From Candidatus Desulfofervidaceae bacterium (lineage in GTDB: Bacteria; Desulfobacterota; Desulfofervidia; Desulfofervidales; Desulfofervidaceae), in NCBI GenBank assembly GCA_027038965.1, contig JALWFG010000004.1, positions 1 through 56,162 on the forward strand: DNA of 56,162 bases. The letters are read 5' to 3'. The first letter of the stretch is position 1; every line of letters begins with the position of its first letter. The notes beneath the pieces were generated by a model, which saw nothing but the letters and a program-made list of their open reading frames with translations, did no database searches and was not told the origin of the DNA. Shown here in pieces: positions 40,938-49,883 of this stretch. Position numbers and translations under genes: made by a program.

Positions 40938-42253
40938 AACCAAATCATTCCCTGGAAGTAGTACCAATAGGCATCAGGTGCAGGCCCTGTATTTTTGATA
41001 AATGCCAGAGGAAAAAAGCCTGAAACTCCTGTCCGCCATTCATAACGACTAAAGCGCCAGATGACTTCGGCGTCTATTTCTTGCCCTACATCCCTACCAG
41101 AGTGGCCACTTTTGTCCCATCTTTGAGGTTTGGCACTGGGAAAATACCAGGCGTCCCTTTTGTCATCAAGCCTGAAGTAATGATAGGCCGTTTTTATAAG
41201 CCAATTTTTGTGCGGGCTCAAATTTAAGTCTGCTTCATAATCTCGCAGATTCATCCAGCCAAAAAAGTTTATGCGGCCATAAAACCGGTCCACGCCCCCA
41301 AAGACACCGTCAAAGGTGCCGTGAATACCATCACCTGGGTCTTTGTCTCCGGAGCCACAGGTGTATTGAAATTGCAAATATGGTTTTAACGGCAATCTAA
41401 GCCGATAGCCAAGTCCCAAATTATAACCATAGGCCCTGATCTTGTCCTTTCCCCACCAGCCCCATTGGTAAACCCAAGTAGCCGTGGTGAAGAAGTGCCC
41501 AAACCACCTCTTAAAGTAAAAGCCAACACTGTAAGCATCCCAGGGACCTGACCCATTTTCGCCATTTTTGGCATTGCTTCGTCTATCTCGCTTGTAAATA
41601 AAAAAGGTGTCCAGATAAAAGGGCAGGGGCTTAATATGGCTGTAAATCACATAGCCTGTCGGAAAGTGCACATTGGGATTAGGCCACTTGTTTGGATTGC
41701 GAATAAGGTAGCGACCAGCCATAAAGTGGATTTTGGCAAAAGAATTATTCAAGGTCAACTGGACTGCATCCCATGAATAGCGTCCTGTATTACCCCATTG
41801 CCCAGGTCCCAGAATGCGGCCATTACCATAGGAAATCTGCTGACGACCTAGCTTTAAGTCGAGTCCCTTAAGGGGTGAAAACTCTAAAAATCCCTGTCTG
41901 ATGTCAAAGGGATCAAAGTAAGGATTGCTGGGCTTAAAGGAGCAGGCAGGCAAAGATAAACCCAAAGCATGTGAATCCTGAATCTGCAAAAAGGAACGGA
42001 GACGGCGGTTTAGGCGATAATCAAAGTCAAGCCTTAACCTCTCAAGCAAAAAGGCATCATCGTTTCCTATGCCGTACTGTTTGATATTGTAATTTGTTTG
42101 GGTCTCAAATCGGGTCCGAAGGCTACCGCCAAGGACAAACCGACTATTTCCAACGGTAAGATATAATAAGGGATTGATTTGAGGCTGATAGGCTGCCTGA
42201 CAAATGGATACCCCCATAAGCACCAAAAGCAGCGTTAAATTTATCTTTTTCAT
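40934..42253 (-). CDS. AlgE-type outer-membrane porin (alginate export family-like)
   Basis: A 439-residue protein with a signal peptide (residues 1-20, ending ICQA) and a long beta-barrel: FVLGGSLRTRFETQTNY, LERLRLDFDYRLNRRLRSFL, LKLGRQQISYGNGRILGPGQ and a terminal aromatic GMIWF. LGRQ..xYG.GR and the strand pattern match the PF13372 alginate-export porins, widespread in Desulfobacterota where they seldom have to do with alginate. It lies 20 bases downstream of the octaheme cytochrome gene, suggesting a porin-cytochrome pairing or a porin for the substrate of that system. Confidence 0.75.
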   Translation of the reverse strand: MKKINLTLLLVLMGVSICQAAYQPQINPLLYLTVGNSRFVLGGSLRTRFETQTNYNIKQYGIGNDDAFLLERLRLDFDYRLNRRLRSFLQIQDSHALGLSLPACSFKPSNPYFDPFDIRQGFLEFSPLKGLDLKLGRQQISYGNGRILGPGQWGNTGRYSWDAVQLTLNNSFAKIHFMAGRYLIRNPNKWPNPNVHFPTGYVIYSHIKPLPFYLDTFFIYKRDRRSNAKNGENGSGPWDAYSVGFYFKRWFGHFFTTATWVYQWGWWGKDKIRAYGYNLGLGYRLRLPLKPYLQFQYTCGSGDKDPGDGIHGTFDGVFGGVDRFYGRINFFGWMNLRDYEADLNLSPHKNWLIKTAYHYFRLDDKRDAWYFPSAKPQRWDKSGHSGRDVGQEIDAEVIWRFSRYEWRTGVSGFFPLAFIKNTGPAPDAYWYYFQGMIWF

Positions 42254-42273
42254 TTGCTAATCCCCAAAATTTT

Positions 42274-44202
42274 TTATTCCCCGCTCCAAAATTCGTGCCA
42301 GGCGTTCCAAAGGTGATGGAGGCGCTTTTTCCAAACAGGTATTTTAAGATGCGTCAGCCTTTCCACCTGTTCTTGGCTATAACCCAGAATTTTATATTGC
42401 GGTTCCCATTGCAATTTGCCATCTTTATCCCATAGACCTACAAGCACCGGGCGGTAGAAAAACTCGCTTTTGGGGCGGTGACATTCCTTACAACTTAGGT
42501 AACCTCGGGCCATCTCTCTTGGTGCTATATCATGACTCAATTTAAAGGCCGAGGCATAAGGGCTGGCCTCGTAATTAGGATGGGCCATTGTTTGATAATG
42601 AATGCCATCGGTATAAATTCTATCATCTACTACCAACACAATTTCCCTTGAACCAAGTTTAATACCCTTATCTTTAAAGAATTCCTTTAGGGCATTAATG
42701 ATGGCCTGTCTTTCTGGCGGTGTATTTACCTCAGGATGGCCATCACCATTGTCGTCTTTTATTTTATTGAGCTCAGGATATTTGCCATCTCTAAAATGCT
42801 CCTGCCACATCTCCCAAAGTCTGTGCATGGAGATTTGCATAATACCTGGTTTATCCTTTTCTTTTAATCCCAACCAAATGCTATGGGTGCGATTTAGGGG
42901 ATAAACTCTGCCTTTATATACTCCCAGGGCAGGGGTCCAAAAATGGGCTGGCTGGTCAGGTAGAAAGGAAAGTAAGTCATGATAATAGTTGTAGTATTTC
43001 CCCTCCTGACCATAATATGTCCAGACCCGTTTGGGTTCAGGTATCTTATCTCCCTTGTTAAAAACGGTGCTATCCTGAATTAAGGCCGCTTGAGCATAAT
43101 GCCTTGGAATGTGGCATACCGTGCAATCAAGCTTGTCAAAACACTTGCCAAGTAACAGCTTATGCCCCCACATATAGAAACGCTTTAGACCACGATCATG
43201 ACAGGCCTTACAGGTGATAGAGTTATCAAGGTCATCTCTTACCTTTACCCCTGGGTCGTCTCCCTTAGCAAATTGATGCCTTTCTTTGCCCCTTATCCTT
43301 GGGTCAAGGGTTAACCTGCCAGCACTATGGCAATCCACGCAGTGAATTCCCTTGCGTAAATGAATGTCAGAAATGGCCGTCCAGCTTACGCCCCGCTTTT
43401 TCCAGTCAGAGAATTTGTGGCAACTGAGGCAAACCTTATCATCTACCTTGCGGGTGAGGTTTAAAGACACCCGGCCTTTGGCATCAAAAAGCCTAGGGTC
43501 ATAGTGCACAATAGGCTTCTGACCTGCCTTGACTGTGCCAATAACCTCTCCCAGATGGGCCGCAGCAGTAGAGGCCCACTTGAAATTCAGATGCTGAATT
43601 TGATACCACCGAATCTTAAAATTATAGCCCTTTAAATGGCACATTAGACAATCGGCCTCAAGCACGCCAGTCTTATCCCACTTGCTTTGATAATAATCCC
43701 CGTTAGTTGGGTCTTGGGCTAGCTCTGGGTGTTTTTTAAGCCATTTATCGTAACGATGCCCTTGACGGTCATGTTCTAAGGTGTTGCCACCAGGATGACA
43801 CACACCACAACCTACTGCAAAGGTAAATGAAGTTAAATCGGCTTCTAATGGTGAGGAAACCTTTAATGGGCTTACCCAATGGAAATCAGGGGCCGTGGGA
43901 CACCACTTACCCCCGTAATTGCCATAACTTAAAAGCCAGGGGTAAATATTCTTATCTTCTTTTTTAACCCTTTCGCCCCAGCCTTGGGTGAAGTGGTAAC
44001 CTTTGACAATCTTTTCATAATCATGGCAGCGGCCACAGGTTTGTCTGGGGCTGTAAGGCACGGTGCTTTTTGGGGTAATTATGTGGCCGTTTTCATCTCT
44101 CAAATAAATCTTTCTGGGGCATCTAGAGCCGCTGGTGTTAAAAAAGACAAACAGGGCCATCAATATAAAGGCCACTAGAGAACCATAATAAAGCCACTTC
44201 AT
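42274..44202 (-). CDS. Octaheme c-type cytochrome with N-terminal membrane anchor
   Basis: A 642-residue protein with an uncleaved-looking N-terminal hydrophobic helix (GSLVAFILMALFVFFN) and eight CxxCH heme sites: CGRCH (first at C56), CGVCH, CLMCH, CLSCH, CVDCH, CKACH, CTVCH and CKECH. A region of about 200 residues between the seventh and eighth hemes contains no heme and could hold a catalytic or docking domain. No CxxCK or CX15CH variant is seen, so it is not a standard Otr, Nrf or MccA reductase. It is periplasm-facing, needs the CcsA system, and is flanked one base from tauE and 20 bases from the porin. Function (electron conduit versus sulfur-compound reductase) is open. Confidence 0.85.
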   Translation of the reverse strand: MKWLYYGSLVAFILMALFVFFNTSGSRCPRKIYLRDENGHIITPKSTVPYSPRQTCGRCHDYEKIVKGYHFTQGWGERVKKEDKNIYPWLLSYGNYGGKWCPTAPDFHWVSPLKVSSPLEADLTSFTFAVGCGVCHPGGNTLEHDRQGHRYDKWLKKHPELAQDPTNGDYYQSKWDKTGVLEADCLMCHLKGYNFKIRWYQIQHLNFKWASTAAAHLGEVIGTVKAGQKPIVHYDPRLFDAKGRVSLNLTRKVDDKVCLSCHKFSDWKKRGVSWTAISDIHLRKGIHCVDCHSAGRLTLDPRIRGKERHQFAKGDDPGVKVRDDLDNSITCKACHDRGLKRFYMWGHKLLLGKCFDKLDCTVCHIPRHYAQAALIQDSTVFNKGDKIPEPKRVWTYYGQEGKYYNYYHDLLSFLPDQPAHFWTPALGVYKGRVYPLNRTHSIWLGLKEKDKPGIMQISMHRLWEMWQEHFRDGKYPELNKIKDDNGDGHPEVNTPPERQAIINALKEFFKDKGIKLGSREIVLVVDDRIYTDGIHYQTMAHPNYEASPYASAFKLSHDIAPREMARGYLSCKECHRPKSEFFYRPVLVGLWDKDGKLQWEPQYKILGYSQEQVERLTHLKIPVWKKRLHHLWNAWHEFWSGE

Positions 44203-45018
44203 TTATCTCCCTCCTCTAAAGGCCATATATGCCATCCAGCAGGCGATAAAGATTAAGAGATACCCAAAATATTTCTTGTGTTTCTTTTTGTCAATATTGA
44301 CCCCAATTCTGGCACCTACTTGGGCCCCTGAAAATACGGCCAAACCAAGGGTGAAGGCCAGTTTGGAGTCAAAGTGCCCCACCAAGGCATGGCCCAAAAG
44401 GCCGGTTAAGGCCGTAATGCCTATCATCAGACTGGAAGACCCTACGGCCACCTTCATGGGCACGCCTCCAAGGAGCACCAAGGCAGGCACCTTAAAAAGC
44501 CCTCCACCAACACCAAGCATTCCAGCAATAAAACCAGCCAGAATCATAATGGGAATAATGACCAGCAGGTTCATATGATACTCAAAATTGCCTACCTTGC
44601 GATGCAAACAAAACCAGTGTCTTTTGATGGACGGATATATCTTTTCGGCTTCTTGGATGGGCTTAATCATAAAGTAAGCCCCAATCAAAAGGATGGCCGA
44701 AAAACATAGCTTGGAAAATGCAGGCGGAAAATAGTCGGAAAAATATCCTCCTAAAAATGCCCCTAGATTTGTGGGCGGCTCTACAATCAAGGCCAGCCAC
44801 CAGTCAATCATCTTGGCCTTGTGGAAGACAAACATGGCCGAAAGGGTGGCGGCAATAATTAGCACCTGGCTTGTGGCCGCGGCCTTATAAAGCGGCAGAC
44901 CAAAGGCCAAAAGCATAGGCACATAAATGGCCCCTCCACCCTGACCAAACATCATAAAGATAACCGAAACGGCAAAAAATACCCCAAACAAAACCCCTAT
45001 TGTCCCCCAACCAAGCAT
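44203..45018 (-). CDS. TauE/SafE-family (sulfite/sulfur-compound or organic acid) membrane permease
   Basis: A 271-residue protein with about eight helices and the two repeated TauE/SafE motifs: FGQGGGAIYVPMLLAFGLPL with AATSQVLIIAATLSAM, and GMLGVGGGLFKVPALVLLGG with AVGSSSLMIGITALTG. Members export or import sulfite, sulfoacetate or related anions. The ATG at 45018 directly follows GGAGGGA; an upstream in-frame TTG is rejected. Its stop abuts the octaheme cytochrome gene, which links a small anion carrier with a multiheme redox protein. Confidence 0.88.
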   Translation of the reverse strand: MLGWGTIGVLFGVFFAVSVIFMMFGQGGGAIYVPMLLAFGLPLYKAAATSQVLIIAATLSAMFVFHKAKMIDWWLALIVEPPTNLGAFLGGYFSDYFPPAFSKLCFSAILLIGAYFMIKPIQEAEKIYPSIKRHWFCLHRKVGNFEYHMNLLVIIPIMILAGFIAGMLGVGGGLFKVPALVLLGGVPMKVAVGSSSLMIGITALTGLLGHALVGHFDSKLAFTLGLAVFSGAQVGARIGVNIDKKKHKKYFGYLLIFIACWMAYMAFRGGR

Positions 45019-45129
45019 CTTTCCCTCCAAAAAAATGAGGGAGGAAGTGAATCCCCCCTCTTAAAAGAAATTTCAAGCCTGCTTATCTACTTGGGCTACT
45101 TACCTACTTAATTGTCTTTTCTAACATTT

Positions 45130-45756
45130 TTACCCTTTATAACCACTGCAAGAAATACAATAAAACTTTCCATCTTTTACCCGAATCCACTTGGCATAAA
45201 CTGCCTCACCGCACTTTTCACAGGGATGGGCCTCAAAGGTGCCAGAGACCTTTTCTGGTTCTACAGGAGTAATTTCACCCACATTGAAAAGTTGTTCTTC
45301 TGGCAGATTTAACACCTTGTTTACTGCTGCCTCAGCCAATTCCCTCTCCACATCTTGAGGCGGCACACCGGCCTTGCGCTTGGCAATAAAGGGAGAGGTC
45401 TTTAAGGCTTGAAAGATGAATTCAGGCTTTACGCTTACCCGAACCTGTCTTTTTCCCTTTTTGTCAATTAGGGTAAAGGCCAGCTTGCCATAACGCAGCT
45501 TTTTGCAGTTTCCCTTGCCATAAGTGCAGCCTGTGGCCATCATTACCCCATCCAAAAAACAGGCCATGGCATGGCCTTCGGCCGTTTCAGCCAAGACCAT
45601 AAGCTCTTTATCCTGACTTCTGCCCACTCCAAGTTTTCTCCTGGCCAAAAGTCCTGCCCTCAGTCCCAAAGGCATAGCCGGACACAAATGCCCATGGAAA
45701 TACAATCCATGCTCAAACATCTCTTTTAACTCTGGGTCTTGAATTTCAATACTCAT
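45130..45756 (-). CDS. FmdE-family protein with C-terminal zinc ribbon
   Basis: A 208-residue protein. HGLYFHGHLCPAMPLGLRAG and FLDGVMMATGCTYGKGNCKK are the conserved FmdE (formylmethanofuran dehydrogenase subunit E-like) sequences, and the C-terminus has CEKCGEAVYAKWIR with CISCSGY, a four-Cys zinc ribbon. FmdE-like proteins are common in sulfate reducers without methanogenesis and are thought to bind metal or molybdopterin-related cofactors; no precise role is known. It lies between the CDF exporter and the TauE gene, all on one strand. Confidence 0.88.
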   Translation of the reverse strand: MSIEIQDPELKEMFEHGLYFHGHLCPAMPLGLRAGLLARRKLGVGRSQDKELMVLAETAEGHAMACFLDGVMMATGCTYGKGNCKKLRYGKLAFTLIDKKGKRQVRVSVKPEFIFQALKTSPFIAKRKAGVPPQDVERELAEAAVNKVLNLPEEQLFNVGEITPVEPEKVSGTFEAHPCEKCGEAVYAKWIRVKDGKFYCISCSGYKG

Positions 45757-45769
45757 TTTTACCCCCTCT

Positions 45770-46681
45770 TTAGTGATAATGTTTATTAGTTTCTTGATGA
45801 CTGCCTACCACGCCTCGGTCAGAACACAAAGCCGTTTCGAACTCCAAGGTTGAGTGATGAATCCCAAATTGAGTGGCTAGGAGCTCTTTAAGAATCCTTT
45901 TGATTTCCTCCAACCTGGGCAAATCCTCCTCTCTGATTTTTACATGGCATTCAAGACACCTCTGATGCTCATCAAGGGCCCAAAGGTGAAGGTGGTGAAT
46001 GTTTTCTACCCCGTCAACTTGGGCCAAGGTCCGGGCAATCTTTTCTAAGTTATACCCATAGGGTGCCCGCTGCATTAAAATAGGCCATATCTCCTTGCTC
46101 AGACCTATACTGGCATAAAGTAAATATCCAGCAATCAAAAAGCTAAAGATGGTATCAATGGCATAAAGGTGTGTGAAATGAATAAGGACACCTGCCAAAA
46201 TCACTCCTAGCGAAGACAGGGCGTCGGCCATAATGTGAAAAAATGCCGATTTGATATTAATGCTCTTTTGAGCATCTTTAAAAAGCAAAATACCAGTTAA
46301 AATATTGGCCAAAAGCCCAATGACGGCCACTATAAGCATCAAATCTATCTTAACAATGTGAGGACGAAGGAGCCTTTCTAGGCCTTCTTTAAAAAGAAAA
46401 AGGCTTACTCCAAACAGCAAAGATAAATTGAGGATGCTCGCCAGAATGCCAGCTCGGCGATACCCATAGGTATAAGCGGCATCTGGAGGGCGCAGGGAAA
46501 CCTTATAGGCAATTAAAGAAAGAAGAATAGAAACACTGTCTGAAAGGTTGTGTAGGGCATCAGCCACAAGGGAAAGACTACCACTCAACACACCACCTAT
46601 AAACTCCGCCGAGGTGATGATAAGATTAAGCCCCACGCTAAAATTAAGCCGCCTGATGGTATGGTTCATTTGATATTCCAT
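45770..46681 (-). CDS. Cation diffusion facilitator (CzcD/ZitB-like) metal exporter
   Basis: A 303-residue protein with six membrane helices. SLVADALHNLSDSVSILLSL and the second-site AFFHIMADALSSLGVIL carry the HxxxD metal ligands of CDF antiporters; RRPDAAYTYGYRRAGIL-like (here RPPDAAYTYGYRRAGI) follows helix II, and a cytoplasmic ferredoxin-like domain ends the protein (VDGVENIHHLHLWALDEHQR). Zinc, cobalt or cadmium efflux is likely. The ATG at 46681 was chosen; an earlier in-frame start would add 16 residues. No clear ribosome-binding site. It lies between acr3 and the FmdE gene in a metal-handling group. Confidence 0.9.
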   Translation of the reverse strand: MEYQMNHTIRRLNFSVGLNLIITSAEFIGGVLSGSLSLVADALHNLSDSVSILLSLIAYKVSLRPPDAAYTYGYRRAGILASILNLSLLFGVSLFLFKEGLERLLRPHIVKIDLMLIVAVIGLLANILTGILLFKDAQKSINIKSAFFHIMADALSSLGVILAGVLIHFTHLYAIDTIFSFLIAGYLLYASIGLSKEIWPILMQRAPYGYNLEKIARTLAQVDGVENIHHLHLWALDEHQRCLECHVKIREEDLPRLEEIKRILKELLATQFGIHHSTLEFETALCSDRGVVGSHQETNKHYH

Positions 46682-46752
46682 AATTACTTTTTTTACATAT
46701 CTATATCTGACAATATAAAAAGTCAACACAAAATTGATGAGCAGTCCTTTGT

Positions 46753-47793
46753 TTATTTGTAAAGCCGTTTTTTAAGTCCTAGTGCCACATCCACCAAACT
46801 TATCATTACTGGTACTTCAATCAAGGGACCAATTACGGCCGCAAAGGCTTGACCAGAACCAATGCCAAAAACGGCTATAGCCACGGCGATTGCCAGCTCA
46901 AAATTATTACTCGCAGCCGTAAAGGAAACGGTTACGGTTTTTGAATAATTCTCTCCTAATCTGTAACATATAAAGAAAGAGATAAAAAACATGAGTGCAA
47001 AATAGCAAATCAGGGGAATAGATATTCTTATTACATCCCAAGGAAGGGAGACAATATACTTGCCCTTTAAAGAAAACATGACCACAATGGTAAACAGTAG
47101 GGCAATAAGGGTGATGGGACTGATTTTAGGAATAAAAATGGTATCATACCAAAAATGACCTTTTGTCTTTGTTAAACTAAAGCGGGTAATGACTCCGGCT
47201 ATAAATGGGATACCTAAATAGACAAAGACACTTTCAGCAATCTGTTTCATAGAAACATTTACCGCCATTCCCTTTAACCCCAGCCACTGGGGGAGTAAAG
47301 TGATAAAGATATAGGCATAGATAGAATAAAAGAACACCTGAAACAGAGAATTAAGGGCCACCAAGGCAGCCGCATATTCGGTATCCCCTTCGGCCAGATA
47401 ATTCCACACAATTACCATGGCAATACATCTAGCCAGCCCAATAAGAATGAGTCCCACCATATAATTTGGGTAACGGTGTAAAAAGACAATGGCCAAAATG
47501 AACATAAGGATAGGTCCAATTACCCAATTAAGAAAAAGAGATAAAGAAAGTGCTTTCACATCCTTAAAAACTATACCCAATTCTTCATACTTCACCTTGG
47601 CCAGAGGAGGATACATCATAAGAATTAAACCAATAGCAATGGGAATAGAGGTGGTGCCAATTTGAAATCGGGTGAGGAATTTGACTACTGCAGGGCAGTA
47701 ATATCCCAACCCTACGCCTAAAAACATGGCCAGGAATATCCACAGGGTGAGAAAACGGTCTGTCAACGATAGCCTTTTAGTTCCCCTGTTCAT
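46753..47793 (-). CDS. acr3: Acr3-family arsenite efflux permease
   Basis: A 346-residue protein with ten membrane helices. Typical ACR3 segments are [50 protein letters not shown] with the essential Cys in RCIAMV, and [20 protein letters not shown]. It exports arsenite, and sometimes antimonite, using the proton gradient. Its promoter contains an A+T-rich dyad overlapping the -10, as expected for ArsR control; the ArsR protein at 16817 is a candidate regulator. No arsenate reductase gene is nearby. Confidence 0.92.
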   Translation of the reverse strand: MNRGTKRLSLTDRFLTLWIFLAMFLGVGLGYYCPAVVKFLTRFQIGTTSIPIAIGLILMMYPPLAKVKYEELGIVFKDVKALSLSLFLNWVIGPILMFILAIVFLHRYPNYMVGLILIGLARCIAMVIVWNYLAEGDTEYAAALVALNSLFQVFFYSIYAYIFITLLPQWLGLKGMAVNVSMKQIAESVFVYLGIPFIAGVITRFSLTKTKGHFWYDTIFIPKISPITLIALLFTIVVMFSLKGKYIVSLPWDVIRISIPLICYFALMFFISFFICYRLGENYSKTVTVSFTAASNNFELAIAVAIAVFGIGSGQAFAAVIGPLIEVPVMISLVDVALGLKKRLYK

Positions 47794-47846
47794 TTCTAAC
47801 TTTCCTTAAGTAAAAATATTTTACAGTTGGTTAGGTGTAATGTTCA

Positions 47847-47889
47847 TATATACGAATATATAAATATATCTATTTAACTTTTTTGTCAA
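47847..47889 (-). promoter_or_regulatory. Promoter of acr3 with overlapping dyad (possible ArsR operator)
   Basis: On the minus strand TTGACA (47889-47884), a 17-nt spacer and TATTTA (47866-47861). A dyad TATATA-CGAA-TATATA (47847-47862) overlaps the downstream edge of the -10, a position where a repressor would block transcription. Confidence 0.45.
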
Positions 47890-48022
47890 GGAAGACAGGG
47901 TATTGGTAAAAGCAAATTTAACTTTTTAAACAACTAAAGTCTGGTTATGAAAATAAAAAGAGTTTTAGAACTCACCAGGGTTAGAGAGATATTTTTAGGT
48001 TTGTTTCGAGAGGCTGTAATTT

Positions 48023-48250
48023 TCACAAATTATGTCGCTGGATTCTTTTTCTACCAAAGAGTAAATAACAAATGCCCCCTAAATAGGGTATTAGCACTAC
48101 TACCACAAGCCATAAAAACTTGGTATAGATTGCCTTTGTTTGAGCTCGAATTAAATCAATAATGGCCCAAAAGGTAATGAGAATAAAGGGCAAACTTAAT
48201 ATAGAAAAGACTAGAAAGTATTTGATATCTATCGCTGTATGCAAATTCAT
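48023..48250 (-). CDS. Small PLDc_N-type membrane protein
   Basis: A 75-residue protein with two membrane helices: VFSILSLPFILITFWAIIDLI and LWLVVVVLIPYLGGICYLLF, ending GRKRIQRHNL. The pattern W-x-I-D-L...W-L.V..IP..G...YL..GR is the phospholipase D N-terminal (PLDc_N) domain, found alone in many small proteins and at the start of cardiolipin synthases. The catalytic HKD domain is absent, so a structural or immunity-like role is possible. Isolated gene. Confidence 0.8.
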   Translation of the reverse strand: MNLHTAIDIKYFLVFSILSLPFILITFWAIIDLIRAQTKAIYTKFLWLVVVVLIPYLGGICYLLFGRKRIQRHNL

Positions 48251-48670
48251 TTTCTCCCTAGGCAGACTTTTACATATCTACAATATTTGAATTAATAAAG
48301 CAAGCCCCATGGTCTCTGATTTAATCTTTTATCAACCAAATTTTTTAGAACCCAAAGCCGATTTTGACTCTTCCTTAAGGCCTGCTAATTTGGATTAAGA
48401 GGCTGAGATGATTTTTAAGAGGGAGGACCTGGTTTACTACCTTAACCTAACTTGCCACCTAAGCGATGAGTGATAATAGTGAACAGTGTGAGTTATATTC
48501 CCTTGCAATCCTTAACGGTGAACTGTTTTTCTTAATAATTTTGAATTATGGATTTTGGATTTTGAATTAGAAAAAGGAATTTGATTCAACATTCAAAATC
48601 AAAAATTAACCCAAAATCCAACATCAGATAGCCTTTAGCCTTTCAACTCCAATAAAGGTAGTAAGTTGAG
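48251..48670. other. Intergenic region with an imperfect inverted repeat
   Basis: About 420 bases with no gene. Low-complexity GTGAGTGAT-type sequence near 48465 is followed by an inverted repeat at 48550-48619: GGATTTTGG pairs with CCAAAATCC and GATTTTGAAT with ATTCAAAATC, separated by an internal 10-nt bulge. This could fold into a long hairpin at the end of the gsp transcript or be a decayed MITE-like element. Confidence 0.45.
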
Positions 48671-49879
48671 TTACCTCACCAACTGATTTATGTCAAATAA
48701 AGGTACCATAATTGACATGACGATAAATCCTACAATAAGTCCTAAAATTAAAATGGATATAGGCTCGCTCAAGGCAAGGAGCTGTTTTAAAAGCTTATCT
48801 AGTTCCCTTTCGTAATAGACGGCAGTGCGTTTAACAAATTCTCCTAGTTTACCTGTTTTTTGTCCTGTGTTTAAGCTGGCAATAAACATATGGTCAAAAA
48901 GGCCTATTTGTTGAAATGATAAATCCAAAGGGGTTCCATCCTTTATTTTCCCCGCTGCCGTTTCAATTTGTTTGTGAAATATACTGTTTTTTACCACCAG
49001 TCTGGCCTGCATCATGGCCTCTATGAGGGGAATTCCGGCCTCCAGTTGAAAACCAAGCACGGAGGTGAATCTGGCAATAAGAAACTTCTTATAGATAGAA
49101 AGGCTCAAAAATGCCTTTTCAATCCATGTTCTAAATCCTCTCAGGTAAGCATACATAAGACGGATCAAAAGGAAGAAAGCCAAAATCAGGCCCATTAGAT
49201 ATAAAAAGTAGTGATGCAGAAAGATAGCCATCTTTATCATAAGCCTGGTGATGGAAGGGAGCTCCTTGTGTAAAGAGGCAAAGATTTTTTGCATCTTGGG
49301 CACGACATAGATGAGGAGAAAACTCACTACCCCGCTACCAAGGCTGATTACAAAGACAGGATAGATTAAGGTGGTGATCAACCTTTGACTCAAATTCCCC
49401 TTTTCTTCTTCATAATGAGCAATTTTAAACAGGATTTGAGAAAGATTGCCTGTCCTTTCAGCAATGGCGATCATGTTGATGTAAATAGGATAAAAGATAC
49501 GGGGATATGTCTCAAGGGCGGCTGAAAACCGCATCCCTTCGTTTACTTTATCTTTTATGTCTAACAAAACATCCTTAAGCAGGCCCCTTGACTGGGTTGC
49601 CACAATATTCAAGGCCTCTACCAGGGGAATGGCACTTTCCAGCAAGGTGGCCAATCTAAAAAAGAGTTCTGCCCTTTGTGATTGTGAAACCCGACAAAAA
49701 TACCTTACCCATATCTTGTTTAAAAAACGGTCCTCTTTTTTTTCTATGCGTTCCAGAGATTCAGGGTAAAGTCCCTTGTTTTTTAAGAGCAAAACAGCCT
49801 TTTGTTTGGCTTCAGCCTCTATGAGGCCGCTTTTTTTCACCCCCTGATTGTTATAGGCAATATATCTAAAACTTGGCAT
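48671..49879 (-). CDS. gspF: Type II secretion system inner-membrane platform protein GspF
   Basis: A 402-residue protein with the duplicated GspF/PilC domain: LFFRLATLLESAIPLVEALN and FTSVLGFQLEAGIPLIEAMM mark the two repeats, and three membrane helices lie at about 165-185, 215-240 and 370-395. The N-terminal cytoplasmic segment (PSFRYIAYNNQGVKKSGLIE) is typical. It contacts GspE, encoded four bases upstream. Pseudopilins (GspG-K) and GspL/M do not follow in the window. Confidence 0.92.
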   Translation of the reverse strand: MPSFRYIAYNNQGVKKSGLIEAEAKQKAVLLLKNKGLYPESLERIEKKEDRFLNKIWVRYFCRVSQSQRAELFFRLATLLESAIPLVEALNIVATQSRGLLKDVLLDIKDKVNEGMRFSAALETYPRIFYPIYINMIAIAERTGNLSQILFKIAHYEEEKGNLSQRLITTLIYPVFVISLGSGVVSFLLIYVVPKMQKIFASLHKELPSITRLMIKMAIFLHHYFLYLMGLILAFFLLIRLMYAYLRGFRTWIEKAFLSLSIYKKFLIARFTSVLGFQLEAGIPLIEAMMQARLVVKNSIFHKQIETAAGKIKDGTPLDLSFQQIGLFDHMFIASLNTGQKTGKLGEFVKRTAVYYERELDKLLKQLLALSEPISILILGLIVGFIVMSIMVPLFDINQLVR

Positions 49880-49883
49880 TGTT

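Noticed and set aside
42274-44202. Octaheme cytochrome as tetrathionate, nitrite or sulfite reductase (Otr, Nrf, MccA)
   Set aside because: All eight heme sites are plain CxxCH; no CxxCK or CX15CH motif is seen, so a named reductase cannot be claimed.
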